From Agapanthus africanus (Eukaryota; Streptophyta; Magnoliopsida; Asparagales; Amaryllidaceae), in the NCBI GenBank assembly GCA_030015575.1, contig JASDDO010000018.1, positions 381,047,908 through 381,111,907 on the forward strand: a stretch of 64,000 nucleotides of DNA, read 5' to 3'. Below are positions 21,920 through 33,159 of this stretch, piece after piece (the stretch's first letter is position 1; each line of letters starts with the position of its first letter). The notes below the pieces were generated by a model. The model ran no database searches. It was not told where the DNA came from and saw only the letters and a list, made by a program, of their open reading frames with translations. The translations under genes and the position numbers were made by a program.

Positions 21920-24136
21920 TTACAGCGCGTCGATCTGTTTCTGCAGGTCCGTGCGCTTGTCGCCAGGCCCCACGGGCTTTTTGGATTTCTTCTTCTTTTT
22001 CGAAGACTTCGACGGCTGAGCATGAACTCTTTGGCTATCACCACCAATCTTTGGAGTTGGGTGCGGCTTCAGCATCTCTTCGATGATCTGGGGTTCCAGC
22101 GGGTTCTTCCACCTGATCTCCGGGCATGTCTGAAGATCATTCAGCATCCTTTTGGTCTTGGCTGAAAGCGCGACCTCCCATGGAGTTTCTTCAACAAAAG
22201 AGCACGTTGCCCCCGGTGTGTCCGTCTTCTTAGGAGTGTGCGGTTGTGGTGGGTTTACTTTCCACTTCTCAGACAGTGCAAACTTGCCTTGTAGGTACTG
22301 ATCCTCGATCCATCCCTTAAAGACGAAGCAATCCTCGATCGGGTAACTTACCGTTTGGTGGTAAGGGCAATAATTGGGATTATTCACTTCGTTGGGTTGC
22401 GGTGGTCGCCTTGGATTTGGTAAGTTGATAAACCTGTTGCGCACTGCCAGTTCGAACAACCTCTTCGTTTTGTCCCGCGGGAATGAGTAAGGACGCTTCA
22501 TTTTCTCATTGTAATAGCGTCGTCTTTCTTCCAACTGATCTTCTAGCTTTGGGGCATTGGGCTGCTGTTGGGTGTTCGCAACGAAGGTCGCCTTCCCTTT
22601 ACCCTTGTCGTTTCGCGGTTCTGGCTTCGGGGGAGACGGTCTGTGACCCATTTGATCCATATGGGCTAGCTTATCGATTAAAGCTTGGAATGTCGTCGGT
22701 TTAAGGAACATCATGAACTGTGAAATAGTTGCATGAGGGTCTAGGGTGCCCACGAACATGCCCACCGCTGGTGCTTCTTCGATGCGCTGTTCGCACTTCG
22801 ACCACAGATTTCGCCATCGGATCGCATATTGAACCCAAGTTTCACCCGGCTGCACCCTTGCATTGATCAATGATGTTATTGGGGTGCGTTTGCTGGCGCT
22901 CGCGAATCGCTGGGTGAACAGCAACTCCATCTCTGCGAAAGTTTTGACAGAGTCATTTGGAAGCTCGGAGTACCACTCAAACGCCGTCTCCGATAAGCTG
23001 CCGACGAATTGACGAAGCAAGAGCTTATCATCACCGTCGGTGTTACCACAAAGAGCCCTGAATTGGGCGACATGTTGATGGGGATTGCCTGTCCCCTTGT
23101 ACACGTGGAATTTCGGGATCGTATAGCCCGACGGGTATTTTATCTGATCATACCAGCCTGGATACGGTCGCCCAGTCTTCACGACCTGGCCAGCCGCTTC
23201 ATTTTCCTGGTGAACTCGTATTTGTTGAGCAATATAATCATCCAGAGCGGCCTTGGAGATAGTTTCCTCTTTGGCTGTTGAAAGAGCCGGAGGTGGATTT
23301 GATGTTTCTCCTCTGTCGTCTTCGAGGATAATCGGAGGATCTTCAACTGGAGGGTCCTGCTGGATCATCATACCCACCATGTCTTGGAACAGAAGAGTCA
23401 TTTGCTTTATATTGGCCGCTTGTTCCGCAGCCTCCTTGTCCTTCTTTTCGAGCATTATCCGAAGGAATTCAGCATCAGTCTCGTGTTCATGACGTTGTTC
23501 CGATGACGCCTCCGGGCTTTCTTTTGGCCCGGTGAGTGTAGCCATGGCAGTCAGCATCTCCTGAAGCTTCTGCTGTTGCTGTTCCTGAGCTCTTGTGATG
23601 GATCGGGTGAGTGGTCGGTGGCCCATAGAAACGCGGCTATCCTCCTTCCCGGATGCCATGTAGACGGTATACACCACCATGCCCCCAGACTTAGAGCGTT
23701 TTGGTTCAGTGCCTTTGATATTTATCGCAGGCACGGGGATCTTCTCCGGCCTTCTCTTCTTATGAGCGGTCAAAGTTGAGGGGGCCGTCGCGGTGGGCAC
23801 CCAGATAGCTTTTTGTGTCTTAGCAGGATGGTTTTCTTCTTGTTGAACCTTTGCCCTTTTTTGTCGGCGAGGGTAATCTTGATCAACCACTGAGTTCCGG
23901 ACCTGCCGCCAGACTTTGTAGATCTTGGAGGACAGCCGCTGAGGGGACTCTTCTAGCTTTGCTTCCGCAACATTCTCCACCGGAGGAGGAGATCTTTTCA
24001 GTACGGCGGTAGGAGAATTCTTACGCACCTTATTCAGCAGCTCAAAGCTGTTCCCGGTTGGAACAGCAGTATTAATTTCCGCCGTTGGGGCTGGTGGAGT
24101 TAGCCCAGACGGGGAGTTTCCTCCGGCCTTCCTCAC
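21920..24136 (-). pseudogene. E2 gag main frame with first zinc knuckle
   Basis: 738 codons on the minus strand, the longest frame in the window. It holds a Pro/Lys-rich N-terminal part, then a Gln-rich coiled-coil-like segment (QEQQQQKLQEMLTAM). The capsid-like core follows, with PYPGWYDQIKYPSGYTIPKF, KGTGNPHQHVAQFRALCG, FEWYSELPNDS and ETWVQYAIRWRNLW, the plant retrotransposon gag domain. RPYSFPRDKTKRLFELAV and the first knuckle CPYHQTVSYPIEDC come next; E1 keeps His where E2 has Tyr. It ends with KKKKKSKK. The protein would coat element RNA in cytoplasmic particles. A frameshift separates it from its own N-terminus. Confidence 0.85.
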
Positions 24137-24704
24137 TCGGCGCCAGTGGCGACGTCGAGCGTGTCGAGCTCGGTGACGAGGATGGCCTTGTCTTGCCCCC
24201 TGTTCAGGTGAAGGGCCGTTGCCGGCGTCAGCCTGTTGAAGACTGATGTCCTTTGAGTAGCAGGAGCGGGAGTTGGGACAGTCAGTCTTGTAAAGACCGA
24301 CCCCTTGGCAGGAGAAGCCGCCTTGACGACTTCGGGAGCAGGGTTGGTTACTCTCTTCGGAATAACCTTCTCTGGGACTGCAAGCTTCATTGTGGGCCCG
24401 CAGGAATTTTGGCCCAGTCTGGAGAAGACCGAGGCGCTGGTGTTGAAGACCCGTTGAGAGGGACCGCAGTAGCTGTAAGTCAATCGAAGACCGACTTCTT
24501 GGGAACTTCTGGTGCGGGCACGGGAGCAGTAAAGCTCGTTGGCGGGAGCATGGTCCCGAAAAACAGCCCTGTGGTGGCTTGAGTAATCTGCTCCACGGGC
24601 ATCATGAACAAAGAAGCCGCTTGGGGCCCGTAGGTTATGCCCCCAGTTGAGGCAGGACGCGAGTTGCAGCTGCAGTTGGAGCACTTCGAGCAGGTGAATG
24701 CCAT
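24133..24704 (-). pseudogene. E2 gag N-terminus
   Basis: The start is set at the ATG at 24704-24702 because the same start (MAFTCSKC) is kept in E1 at 30133. The N-terminus is Cys-rich (FTCSKCSNCSC) and is followed by repeats of an SVFxRL motif: SVFSRL, SVFTRL and SVFNRL. At least two frameshifts break the segment: near 24480, and at about 24135 where it passes to the main gag frame. Confidence 0.75.
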
Positions 24705-24830
24705 TGCTGTTTTGCTTTCTGCGCCAAGCAAGAGACCAAATCTTAGTAACTTGAAACCCAAGAGCAACCATTAACAAACCGCGATTCGTTCGCGAATACG
24801 ACACACGAAGTGTGGAGTGGAAAGAGGAAA

Positions 24831-24850
24831 AGGTCCCACCGGGCGTGCCA
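24831..24850 (-). other. E2 primer binding site
   Basis: TGGCACGCCCGGTGGGACCT on the minus strand, five bases (GATTC) from the 5' LTR end. It ends in TGG like all tRNA 3'-end complements. I cannot assign the tRNA with confidence. Confidence 0.75.
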
Positions 24851-24855
24851 GAATC

Positions 24856-27441
24856 TATTACCCGCCGGAAGCCGGGAAGACTGAACGTCTTGCCTGAATC
24901 TGGGGGCAGATGCTAATTGGTGCTATCCGTCCACCTCTCGGAAGATGCCAAGTTGATTTATGGCACCATGTATCGAAGGTTTAAACGGATGCATCCGATA
25001 TAGCAGACTTCATCAGATACCCCCTCGTTTGAGGGGATTTTGATTGTGGGGACGCTCTTCCCTGCAGGCGCAAGCCCCTGCAGTTAATTACGCTACCGCA
25101 TCGCGGTAACAACTTTCTCCTTCTCCATATGGTCATTTCGTGTCGTGGGTGTTTGTTTTTTGTTCGGTTGCCCGTGGATTGTATACGAAGACTAAGTTAT
25201 GTTGTCGCCCGTAGGACGTGGATTAGTCCAAATCCGTATCTTTCTTAGATTTGGGTTTGGGGGTTTGTGTTTAAGGATACGTTAGCCTTATTTGAAGCTA
25301 AGATCAACTTAAACATTCGTTAAGGACACGTTAGTCTAATTTTAGACTAAGATCGCCTTAACAGGATCTTTTAGATCCGACAAGAGAGCAATTGGGCTCT
25401 ATTGTTTAGTTTAGTGACATTGCGGTCGATAATTAGTTTAAGGACATTGCGGTCCAAAGTTAGTTTTAAGACATTGCGGTCAAGGTTAAGGACATCATAG
25501 TCCGTGAGTTTAAGGACCTCACAGTCCGGTATTAGTTTTAAGACATCACGGTCGAGGTTAAAGACGTCATAGTCCGTGAGCTTAAGGACCTCACAGTCCA
25601 ATGTTAGTTTTAAGACATCACGGTCAAGGTTAAGGACACCATAGTCCGGTATTAGTTTTAAGACATCACGGTCGAGGTTAAGGACGTCATAGTCCATGAG
25701 TTTAAGGACCCCACAGTCCGTAGCAGTGTGTGGTTGTTGGGACCCATTACCTCTCTGACGACGTTGAGGAATTACAATGACAAATATCAGAGGAGTAAAG
25801 AGATGTACCCTCGAACCGGGTGTAAATTGATTAGAAGAGCAGTTGTGCTCAGTTCAATTTATATTGAGGACTTATGGCCAGAATTGGGCTAAGTCCAGTT
25901 AAAAATGTTTAACATTTTATTCATGTTTGACCTGTTAGGCCTTTATTTGGGCTCTGCCCTTTTAATAATGCATAGCATTGGGCTCTGTAATTAAATGCAT
26001 AGCATTGGGCTCTGTAATTAAATGCATAGCATTTATCAGGAGCAAAATAGTGGTCTGATAGTGTGCCACGTGGCTTGTCAGGTGCTTTGCGCCACTCAAA
26101 GAGCGCAATGCGCTAGCGCATGTGAAGGTGACACGTGTCACGCTCTGCGCTAAGCGCAAGTCTGTTAGCGCACTACGCTTTCTGAGTGCGCTGCGCCAGT
26201 GAATGACACGTGGCGCTCTCTGGCGCTCTCTGGCGCTATGCGCCAGTCCAAGAGCGCAATGCGCTATATTTAGAAGGGTAAGCACAAACCGTTCTGTGGT
26301 TGACACGTGGCGCGTTTTGGCGCAGTGCGCCAGTCCAATAAGCGCAAAGGCGCAATTCAAAAGTGCAAGGCACTGTCCAATAGCGCAGAGCGCATTTTTG
26401 ATCAAATTAAGATCAAAAAACAAGTTTTTTGTTCTTCAAAAGAGGCATTGCCTCAAGATCCAAGAACCAAAGTTCTTGTTCTCATCAAAAGGCTGTGCCT
26501 TTATAGATCAAATGATCTGTGAATGAAGTAAATTACTTCTTTTTAATCTTTTATAATTAGATCTTTTTTATCTTTTTTCTTTTTTATTGAAGATCTTGAT
26601 CTTGTTCTTAGATCTTTTGATCTTTTTAGAAGATGGTTCTTCTTTTTAATGAGATGATTTCATCTTTGTTCTTCCAAGAATTTAATTCTTTACCTTTAAA
26701 GATGAAGAAAATGATCTTCTTTCTTCAAAGGCTTGCCTTTTCTTTTTTTCCTCTTTGAGATTTTTCTCAAAGTTTACAGAGGGTTCTCTCTATATGAGAC
26801 TTGAAGTCTTGGGGCCTTTATATAGGGCTAATTGATTTGTTAAGTTAGTTACAGAGATCTTTCTCTGATTGATCAGGGGATATTTCCCCACCGTTGGATC
26901 TTTGATCCTAAGGCCTCTGTTTTACAGAAGATAATCTTCTTATTTTAATAAGATTGGAAAGATCTTTCTAGAACAGAATTTTAATTCTGATTAATTAATA
27001 ATTTATTATTTAAATTCCAGTGCTGGCGCAATTGGCGCTAGTGCACCTGCGTTTGACACGTGGCGCGCAGCGCAGAGCGCAGCGCAACTGCGCTAGCGCG
27101 CCTGTGTTTGAGCACAGCGCAACTGCGCTAGCGCACCTATATTTGACACGTGGCGCACAGCGCAGAGCGCAGCGCAACTGCGCTAGCGCACCACTGTTTG
27201 ACATGTGGCGCGCAGCGCAGAGCGCAAGGGATCTGAAGCGTTGCTTCATTTTAAAATTTGAATTTTGAAACAGAGCTTTGCTCTGATTGGGGGTGCGCTG
27301 CCTAGGGCGTAGCGGTCTTGGCGCTGGCGTGTCTGCTTTTGACACGTGGCGCTCAGCGTGCAGCACAAGGGATCTGAAGCGTTGCTTCAATTTTTGAATT
27401 TTGAAATTCAAAACAGAGCTTTGCTCTGATTGGGGGAAACA
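24856..27441 (-). repeat. E2 5' LTR
   Basis: 2586 bp, TATTACCC (mutated TGTT) to GGGGGAAACA. In coding orientation the U3 (27441 to about 26830) carries GCGC-rich palindromes and TTTGACACGTGGCGC words. A TATA box lies at 26817-26824. The transcribed leader has serial palindromes, GCGC repeats (26070-26400), two copies of a TGCATAGCATTGGGCTCTG word near 25970-26010, and the minisatellite at 25410-25725. Confidence 0.9.
26817..26824 (-). promoter_or_regulatory. TATA box of E2 5' LTR
   Basis: CTATATAAAGG on the minus strand. It is the presumed promoter for gag-pro transcription, about 2.1 kb upstream of the gag ATG. Confidence 0.6.
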
Positions 27442-27446
27442 GGCAC
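27442..27446. repeat. Right TSD of E2 (GGCAC)
   Basis: Matches 3620-3624; the E1 gag resumes immediately. Confidence 0.9.
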
Positions 27447-30133
27447 GGCTTCAGCATCCCTTTGATGATCTGAGGTTCCAGCGGATTCTTCCATCTGATC
27501 GCCGGGCATGTCTGGAGATCACTCAGCATCCGTTTAGTTTTGGCCAAAATGGCCACCTCCCATGGAGCTTCTTCAACAAAAGAGCATGTTTCCCTCGGTG
27601 TATCCGTCTTCTTAGGAGTGTGCGGTTGTGGTGGGTTTACTTTCCACTTCTCAGACAGCGCAAACTTGCCTTGTAGGTACTGATCCTCGATCCATCCCTT
27701 AAAGACGAAGCAATCTTCGATTGGATGGCTTACCGTCTGGTGGTAAGGGCAATAATTAGGATTATTCGCTTCGCCGAGTTGCAATGGTCGCTTTGGATTC
27801 GGCAAATTGATAAGCCTGTTGCGCATCGCTAGTTCGAACAGCCTCTTCGTTTTATCCCGCAGGAATGAGTAAGGGCGCTTCATTTTCTCATTGTAATAGC
27901 ATCGTCTCTCTTCCAATTGATCCGTCAGCTTTGGAGCACTGGGATGCTGTTGGGTGTTTGCAACGAAGGTCGCCTTCCCTTTACCCTTTTCGTTCCGCGG
28001 TTCCGGCTTCGGAGGAGACGGTCTATGACCCATCTGATCCATCTGGGCTAGCTTGTCGATTAAAGCCTGGAATGTGGTCGGTTTGAAGAACATCATGAAC
28101 TGTGAAATAGTTGCATGAGGGTCTAGGGTGCCCATGAACATGCCCACCGCTGGTGCTTCTTCGATGCGTTGTTCGCACTTCGACCACAGGTTCCGCCATC
28201 GGATTGCGTAATGAACCCACGTCTCGCCTGGCTTCACCATGGCACTGATCAATGCCGTTATTGGAGTGCTTTCACTGGTGCTCGCAAATCGCTGGGTGAA
28301 CAACAACTCTATTTCTGTGAAAGTTTTAATGGAGTCGTTTGGAAGTTCGGAGTACCACTCAAACGCCGTCTCCGACAAGCTACCGACAAATTGGCGGAGC
28401 AAAAGCTTATCATCGCCACCAGTATTGCCACAGAGAGCCCTGAACTGAGCGACATGTTGATGGGGATTGCCTGTCCCCTTGTACACATGGAATTTCGGGA
28501 TCGTGTAGCCTGGCGGTACTTTATTTGATCGTACCAGCCTGGATACGGTCGCCCAGTTCTAACAATTTGCCCAGCCGCTTCATTCGCCTGGTGAACTCGT
28601 ATCTGCTGAGCGATATAATCATCCAGGGCGGACTTGGAAATAGTTTCCTCCTTGGCTGCTGAAAGAGCCGGAGGTGGATTTGATGTTTCTCCTCTATCAT
28701 CTTCAATTATTACTGGAGGATCTTCGGCTGGGGGATCCGGCTGGATCATCAAGCCCACCATATCTTAGAATAGAAGGGCCATTTGCTTTATATTGGCCAG
28801 TTGTTCCACAGCCTCTTTGTCCTTCTTCTCAAGCATTCTCCGAAGGAACTCGGCATCAGCTTCCTGCTCGTGGCGTTGTTCCGAGGATGCCTCTGGGCTT
28901 GCTTTCGGTCCTGTGAGCGCAGCCATAGCAGTCAACATCTCCTGAAGCTTCTGCTGCTGCTCTTGGGCTTTTGTCACGGATCGCGTAGGCGGTCGATGAC
29001 CTGTGTAGATACGGCTATCGTCTTTTCCGGATGACATATAAACAGTATGCACCACCATGCCCCCAGACTTAGGGCATTTGGGCTCAGTACCTTTGACATT
29101 TGTCGCAGGCATAGGGATTTTCTCCAGCCTTCTCCTCTTATGAGCTGTCGAAGTTGAGGGGGCCGTTGCAGTAGGCACCCAAGTAGCCGTCGTCTTTTGT
29201 GGATTAACAGCACGGTTTTCTTCCTGTCGGACCTTCAACTTCTTCTGCCGGAGGGGATAGTCTTGATCAACCACCGACTCTCAGACTTGTCGCCAGATTT
29301 TGTAGACTTTAGAAGACAGTCGTTGAGGGGACTGTTCCGGCTTTGTTTCTGTAACTTTCTCCATGAGTGGAGGAGATTTTTTCAGTACAGCGGTAGGCGA
29401 GTTCCTGCGCACCTTATTCAGCAGCGCAAAGTTGTTTCCGGTTGGAACAGCAGCATTAATTTCCACCGTTGGAGCTGGTGGAGTTAGCCCAGAGGGAGAG
29501 TTGCCCCCGGCCTTCCTTACTCGGCGCCAGTGGCGACGTCGAGCGTGTCGAGCTGTTGGGGTTGGTTCGGCGATGGGGATGGCTTTGTCTTGCCCCCTGT
29601 CCAGATGAGGCGCCGCTGGTGCCAGCCTCTCGAAGACTGATGTTCGTTGAGAAGTCGTATCCAACCGGTCAAAAAACAGACTTCTGAGCGGGAGCGGGAG
29701 TAGGAGCAGTCAGTCTTGTAAAGACCGACCCTTTGGAAGGAGAAGCCGCCTTAACGAATTCAGGAGCGGGGATGGCTATCTTCTTTGGAATGGCCACTTC
29801 AGGTATCATGGGCTTCTTGGCAGGCCCATCGGAGTTCAGGCTCAGTCTGGCGAAGACCGAGGAGTTGGAGCTAAACGACCCGTTGAGAGGGGCCGTGGTA
29901 GCAGCAAGCCGATCGAAGACCGACTTCTTGGGAGCTTCCGGTGTTAGCACAGGAATGGTGAAGCTCGCTGGCGGGAGTATGGTCCCGAAAAACAATCCTG
30001 TGGTGGCTTGGGTGACCTGTTCTACCGGCATCGTGAACAGGGAAGCCGCCTGGGGCCCGTAAGCTATGCCTCCAGTTGAGACAGAACTTGGGTTGCAGTT
30101 GCATTTGGAACACTTCGAGCAGGTGAACGCCAT
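27447..30133 (-). pseudogene. E1 gag, N-terminal two thirds with first zinc knuckle
   Basis: Starts at ATG 30133-30131 (MAFTCSKCSKCNCN) and is collinear with E2 gag. Five SVFxRL motifs lie in the first ~200 codons. The coiled-coil-like segment, the capsid core (ETWVHYAIRWRNLW) and an intact first knuckle CPYHQTVSHPIEDC (about 27720-27765) follow. Breaks visible against E2 are an extra T in a T-run near 29667, an Arg-to-stop change near 29280, a Gln-to-stop change near 28764 and a frameshift near 28510. The gene continues at 3619 on the other side of E2. Confidence 0.85.
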
Positions 30134-30260
30134 TGATCCTTTGCTTTCTGCACCAAGCAAAACTACAAATCTTAGTATCTCGAAACCCACGGGCAACCAT
30201 TAGCAAACCGCGATTCGTTTGCGAACACGACAAACGAAGTGTGGAGTGGAAAAAGGAAAA

Positions 30261-30279
30261 GGTCCCACCGGGCGTGCCA
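30261..30279 (-). other. E1 primer binding site
   Basis: TGGCACGCCCGGTGGGACC on the minus strand, identical to that of E2 and again five bases (GATTC) from the LTR. Confidence 0.75.
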
Positions 30280-30839
30280 GAATCTGTTCCCCTCCGAAAG
30301 ACGCAGCGGAAGATGCGATGGACGTCTTGCCTGAAATTCGGGGTAGATACTAATTGGTGCTATCCGTCCACCTCTACGAAGATGCCAAGTTGATTTATGG
30401 CACCAAGTATCGAAGGTTTAAATGGATGCGGCCGATGTAGCAGACTTCGTCAGATTCCCCTTCATCTGAAGAGTTTTTGATTGTGGGACGCTCTTCCCTG
30501 TAGGCGCAAGCCCCTGCAGTTAATTACGCTACCGCATCGCGGTAACAACTTTCTCCTTCTCCAGATGGTCACTTCGTGTCGTGGGTGTTTGTTTTGTGTT
30601 TGGTTGCCCGTGGATTGTATACGGAGACTAAGTAATGTTGTCACCCGTAGGGCGTGGACTAGTCCAAATCCGTATCTTTCTTAGATTTAGGTTTGGGGGG
30701 TGAGTTTAAGGATACGTTAGTCTTGTTTGGGACTAAGATCAACTTAAACGTTTGTTAAGGATACGTTAGTCTGATTTTAGACTAAGATCAACTTAACGGG
30801 ATCGTTTAGATCCAACAAGAGAGCAATTGGGCTCCATTA

Positions 30840-31400
30840 TTTTGTTTAGTGACATTGCGGTCGATAATTAGTTTGAGGACATTACGGTCCATTGTTAGTT
30901 TAAGGACATCTCGGTCCAGGTTAAGGATATCATAGTCCATGAGTTTAAGGACCTCACAGTCCAATGTTAGTTTTAAGACATCACGGTCGAGGTTAAGGAC
31001 ATCATAGTCCATGAGTTTAAGGACCTCACAGTCTAATGTTAGTTTTAAGACATCACGGTCGAGGGTAAAGACATCGTAGTCCGTGAGTTTAAGGACCTCA
31101 CAGTCCGATATTAGTTTAAATACATCACGGTCAAGGTTAAGGACATCATAGTCCGTGAGTTTAAGGACCTCAGAGTCCAATGTTAGTTTTAAGACATCAC
31201 GGTCGAGGTTAAGGACATCATAGTCCGTGAGTTTAAGGACCTCACAGTCCGATATTAGTTTAAAGACATCACGGTCGAAATTAAGGACATCATAGTCCAT
31301 GAGTTTAAGGACCTCACAGTCCAATATTAGTTTTAAGACATCACGGTCGAGGTTAAGGACATCATAGTTCATGAGTTTAAGGACCCCACAGTCCGTGAAA
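30840..31400. repeat. GGAC...GTCC minisatellite, longest array
   Basis: About 20 units of ~24 bp, for example GGACATCATAGTCC, GGACCTCACAGTCC and GACATCACGGTC. It produces an open minus-strand frame of 188 codons of repeated DVLKL motifs that I do not regard as a gene. Confidence 0.88.
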
Positions 31401-31799
31401 TGTATGGTTGTCGGGACCCGTCACCTCTTTGAAGACGTTGAGGAATTACAACGATAAATATCAAAGGAGTGAAGAGATGTACCCTTGAACCAAGGTGGAT
31501 TAAATGATCTGTAGCCCAGTTTGGAACTAAGACCAATTAATTATATAATGAGCACATTGGCTCAGTTAAGTCTGAATTGAGGACTTATGGCCTACTTGGG
31601 CTAAGTCCAATTAAGTTTGAAGTGTTGGCCCTCTATTGGTCCATTAGACATTTGTCTGGGTTCAAGCCCATATTATTTAGCAATTCTAAATAAGAGTTTG
31701 AGGGCTTCGGCAACATTTTTATCTTTGATTTCCTCAATTTTGAGATTCATTTGGAGGAGGGACTTTTGCCTCTGGAAAATTAGCCAATTTGGCTAAAAG

Positions 31800-32140
31800 T
31801 AGTGTTAAACACTAAACAACAACAGTGTTAAACACTGGAGACAGAACTCTCAACTTAGTGTTAAACACTAAAAGACAATCAGTGTTAAACACTGGAAATA
31901 TAGAATCCCAAATTAGTGTTAAACACTAGACAATAACAATGTCAAACACTGGAAATAAGGTTTTCAAATTAGTGTTAAACACTAAAAAATAATCAGTGTT
32001 AAACACTGGAAATAAAGCTATCGAATTAGTGTTAAACACTAAAGAAAAAGGGGTCACGTGTGGACACGTGAGGGCGCCCAAAGGTGGGACCAGATTCCTC
32101 TTCTTCGTTCTGCAATTAAGTGTTAAACACTTTTTATATT
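31800..32140. repeat. AGTGTTAAACACT palindrome array
   Basis: About ten copies of a 13 bp odd-centred palindrome alternate with 10-25 bp variable spacers. Neighbouring G-box pairs start at about 32050. Confidence 0.88.
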
Positions 32141-32399
32141 TTTATTTTGAGCATCACATGTTGACACGTGATGAGGATTTATGCGCTGACTGTTAAAGCG
32201 TTTGCCAAGGGGTCACGTGGTAACACGTAAGAGCGCCCAAAGCCTCCATTTCCTTTGCTTTTATCTTCTTCGTTTTGGAGGTCACGTAGGAACACGTGAG
32301 GCATTGCCTCAGAGCCGATTCCTTCTTATTTTTGTGGAACTTTTCAGGGGTCACGTGGGGACACGTGACCTTAGTTCTTTTGCATACTTGAAGATCTTT

Positions 32400-33070
32400 T
32401 AATCCTCTTTATCTTTAAGAATTAAATTCTCTGTAGGGTTAAACCCTGATTAAGATTTTGGGGGAAATAATTCTTGTTGTGAAAGAATTAAATTCTTATG
32501 TAGGATTAAACCCTAATTTTCTTTAGAGGAATTAAATTCCTATATTTGTAAAAGAATTAAATTCTCTGTATAGAGTAAAACCCTAATTTCATTTTAGGAG
32601 GAATTAAATTCCTGTAAATTTGAGAGGATTAAATTCTCAATTAGGGTTCAGCCCTAGTTTTGTCCATCTTGAAAGAATTAAATTCCTATAATTGCAGGAG
32701 AATTAAATTCTCATATAGGGTTAAACCCTAATTTGTTATGAAGTAATTAAATTCCTGTGAGTTTTGGGAGAATTAAATTCTCAGATAGGGTTTGAACCCT
32801 AATTTATCTTGGAGGAATTAAATTCCTGTAAATTGGGAGAATTAAATTCTCTGAACTCATTTCTCCCTCTAAATCTTGGATCTGCATGGCAAAATCTCAA
32901 CCCGATGAGAATTAAATTCTCAACCTATGGGGAGATTTGCTTCTGCAGATCTTCAACTAGAGAAAGAACTAAGTTCTTTTTTGCAGAAGAGTTAAACTCT
33001 TAGATTTGAGAATTAAATTCTCTTTTTCAAGTTTTGATCCCCTTTCTTTTCTCACCTAGGGTTTTCTTTG
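32400..33070. repeat. AATTAAATT-type palindrome array
   Basis: Odd-centred palindromes with varied outer arms (AAGAATTaAATTCTT, GAGAATTaAATTCTC, AGGGTTaAACCCT, AGAGTTaAACTCT, GGAATTaAATTCC) recur every 20-40 bp. A similar set is at 47640-47960 and 51360-51720 in E4. Confidence 0.85.
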
Positions 33071-33151
33071 CTGAGAATTAAATTCTCCTTTCTTTTCTCT
33101 CTGAATTTTCAAGATACCAAAATTCTCTCCTTTTTTCCTCCTCTTGGCTCC

Positions 33152-33159
33152 TATTTATA
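33152..33159 (-). promoter_or_regulatory. TATA box of E1 LTR
   Basis: CTCCTATAAATAGGAGCC on the minus strand, itself a palindrome around the box. The same form occurs in E4 at 51809-51816. Confidence 0.6.

Larger units (their letters stand above)
3625..27441 (-). mobile_element. E2: Ty3/gypsy gag-protease element with antisense PMD gene
   Basis: A complete insertion with LTRs at both ends (3625-16160, itself split by a copia element, and 24856-27441), a 5 bp TSD GGCAC, a primer binding site at 24831-24850 and a polypurine tract at 16161-16172. On the minus strand the internal part encodes gag and protease. Reverse transcriptase, RNase H and integrase are absent. Between the end of the gag-pro frame and the 3' LTR lies a plus-strand plant mobile domain reading frame (17804-19318) with its own TATA boxes. 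Without the copia insertion E2 is about 13.9 kb. It must have been mobilised in trans if the pol deletion came before insertion. Confidence 0.88.

Noticed and set aside
24831-24850. Assigning the E1/E2 primer site to tRNA-Lys or tRNA-Arg
   Set aside because: Only partial agreement with the 3' ends I can recall; a tRNA search is needed.
31800-32140. CRISPR-like array (short repeats with spacers)
   Set aside because: Plant LTR context; repeats are 13 bp palindromes with irregular spacers and no cas genes.
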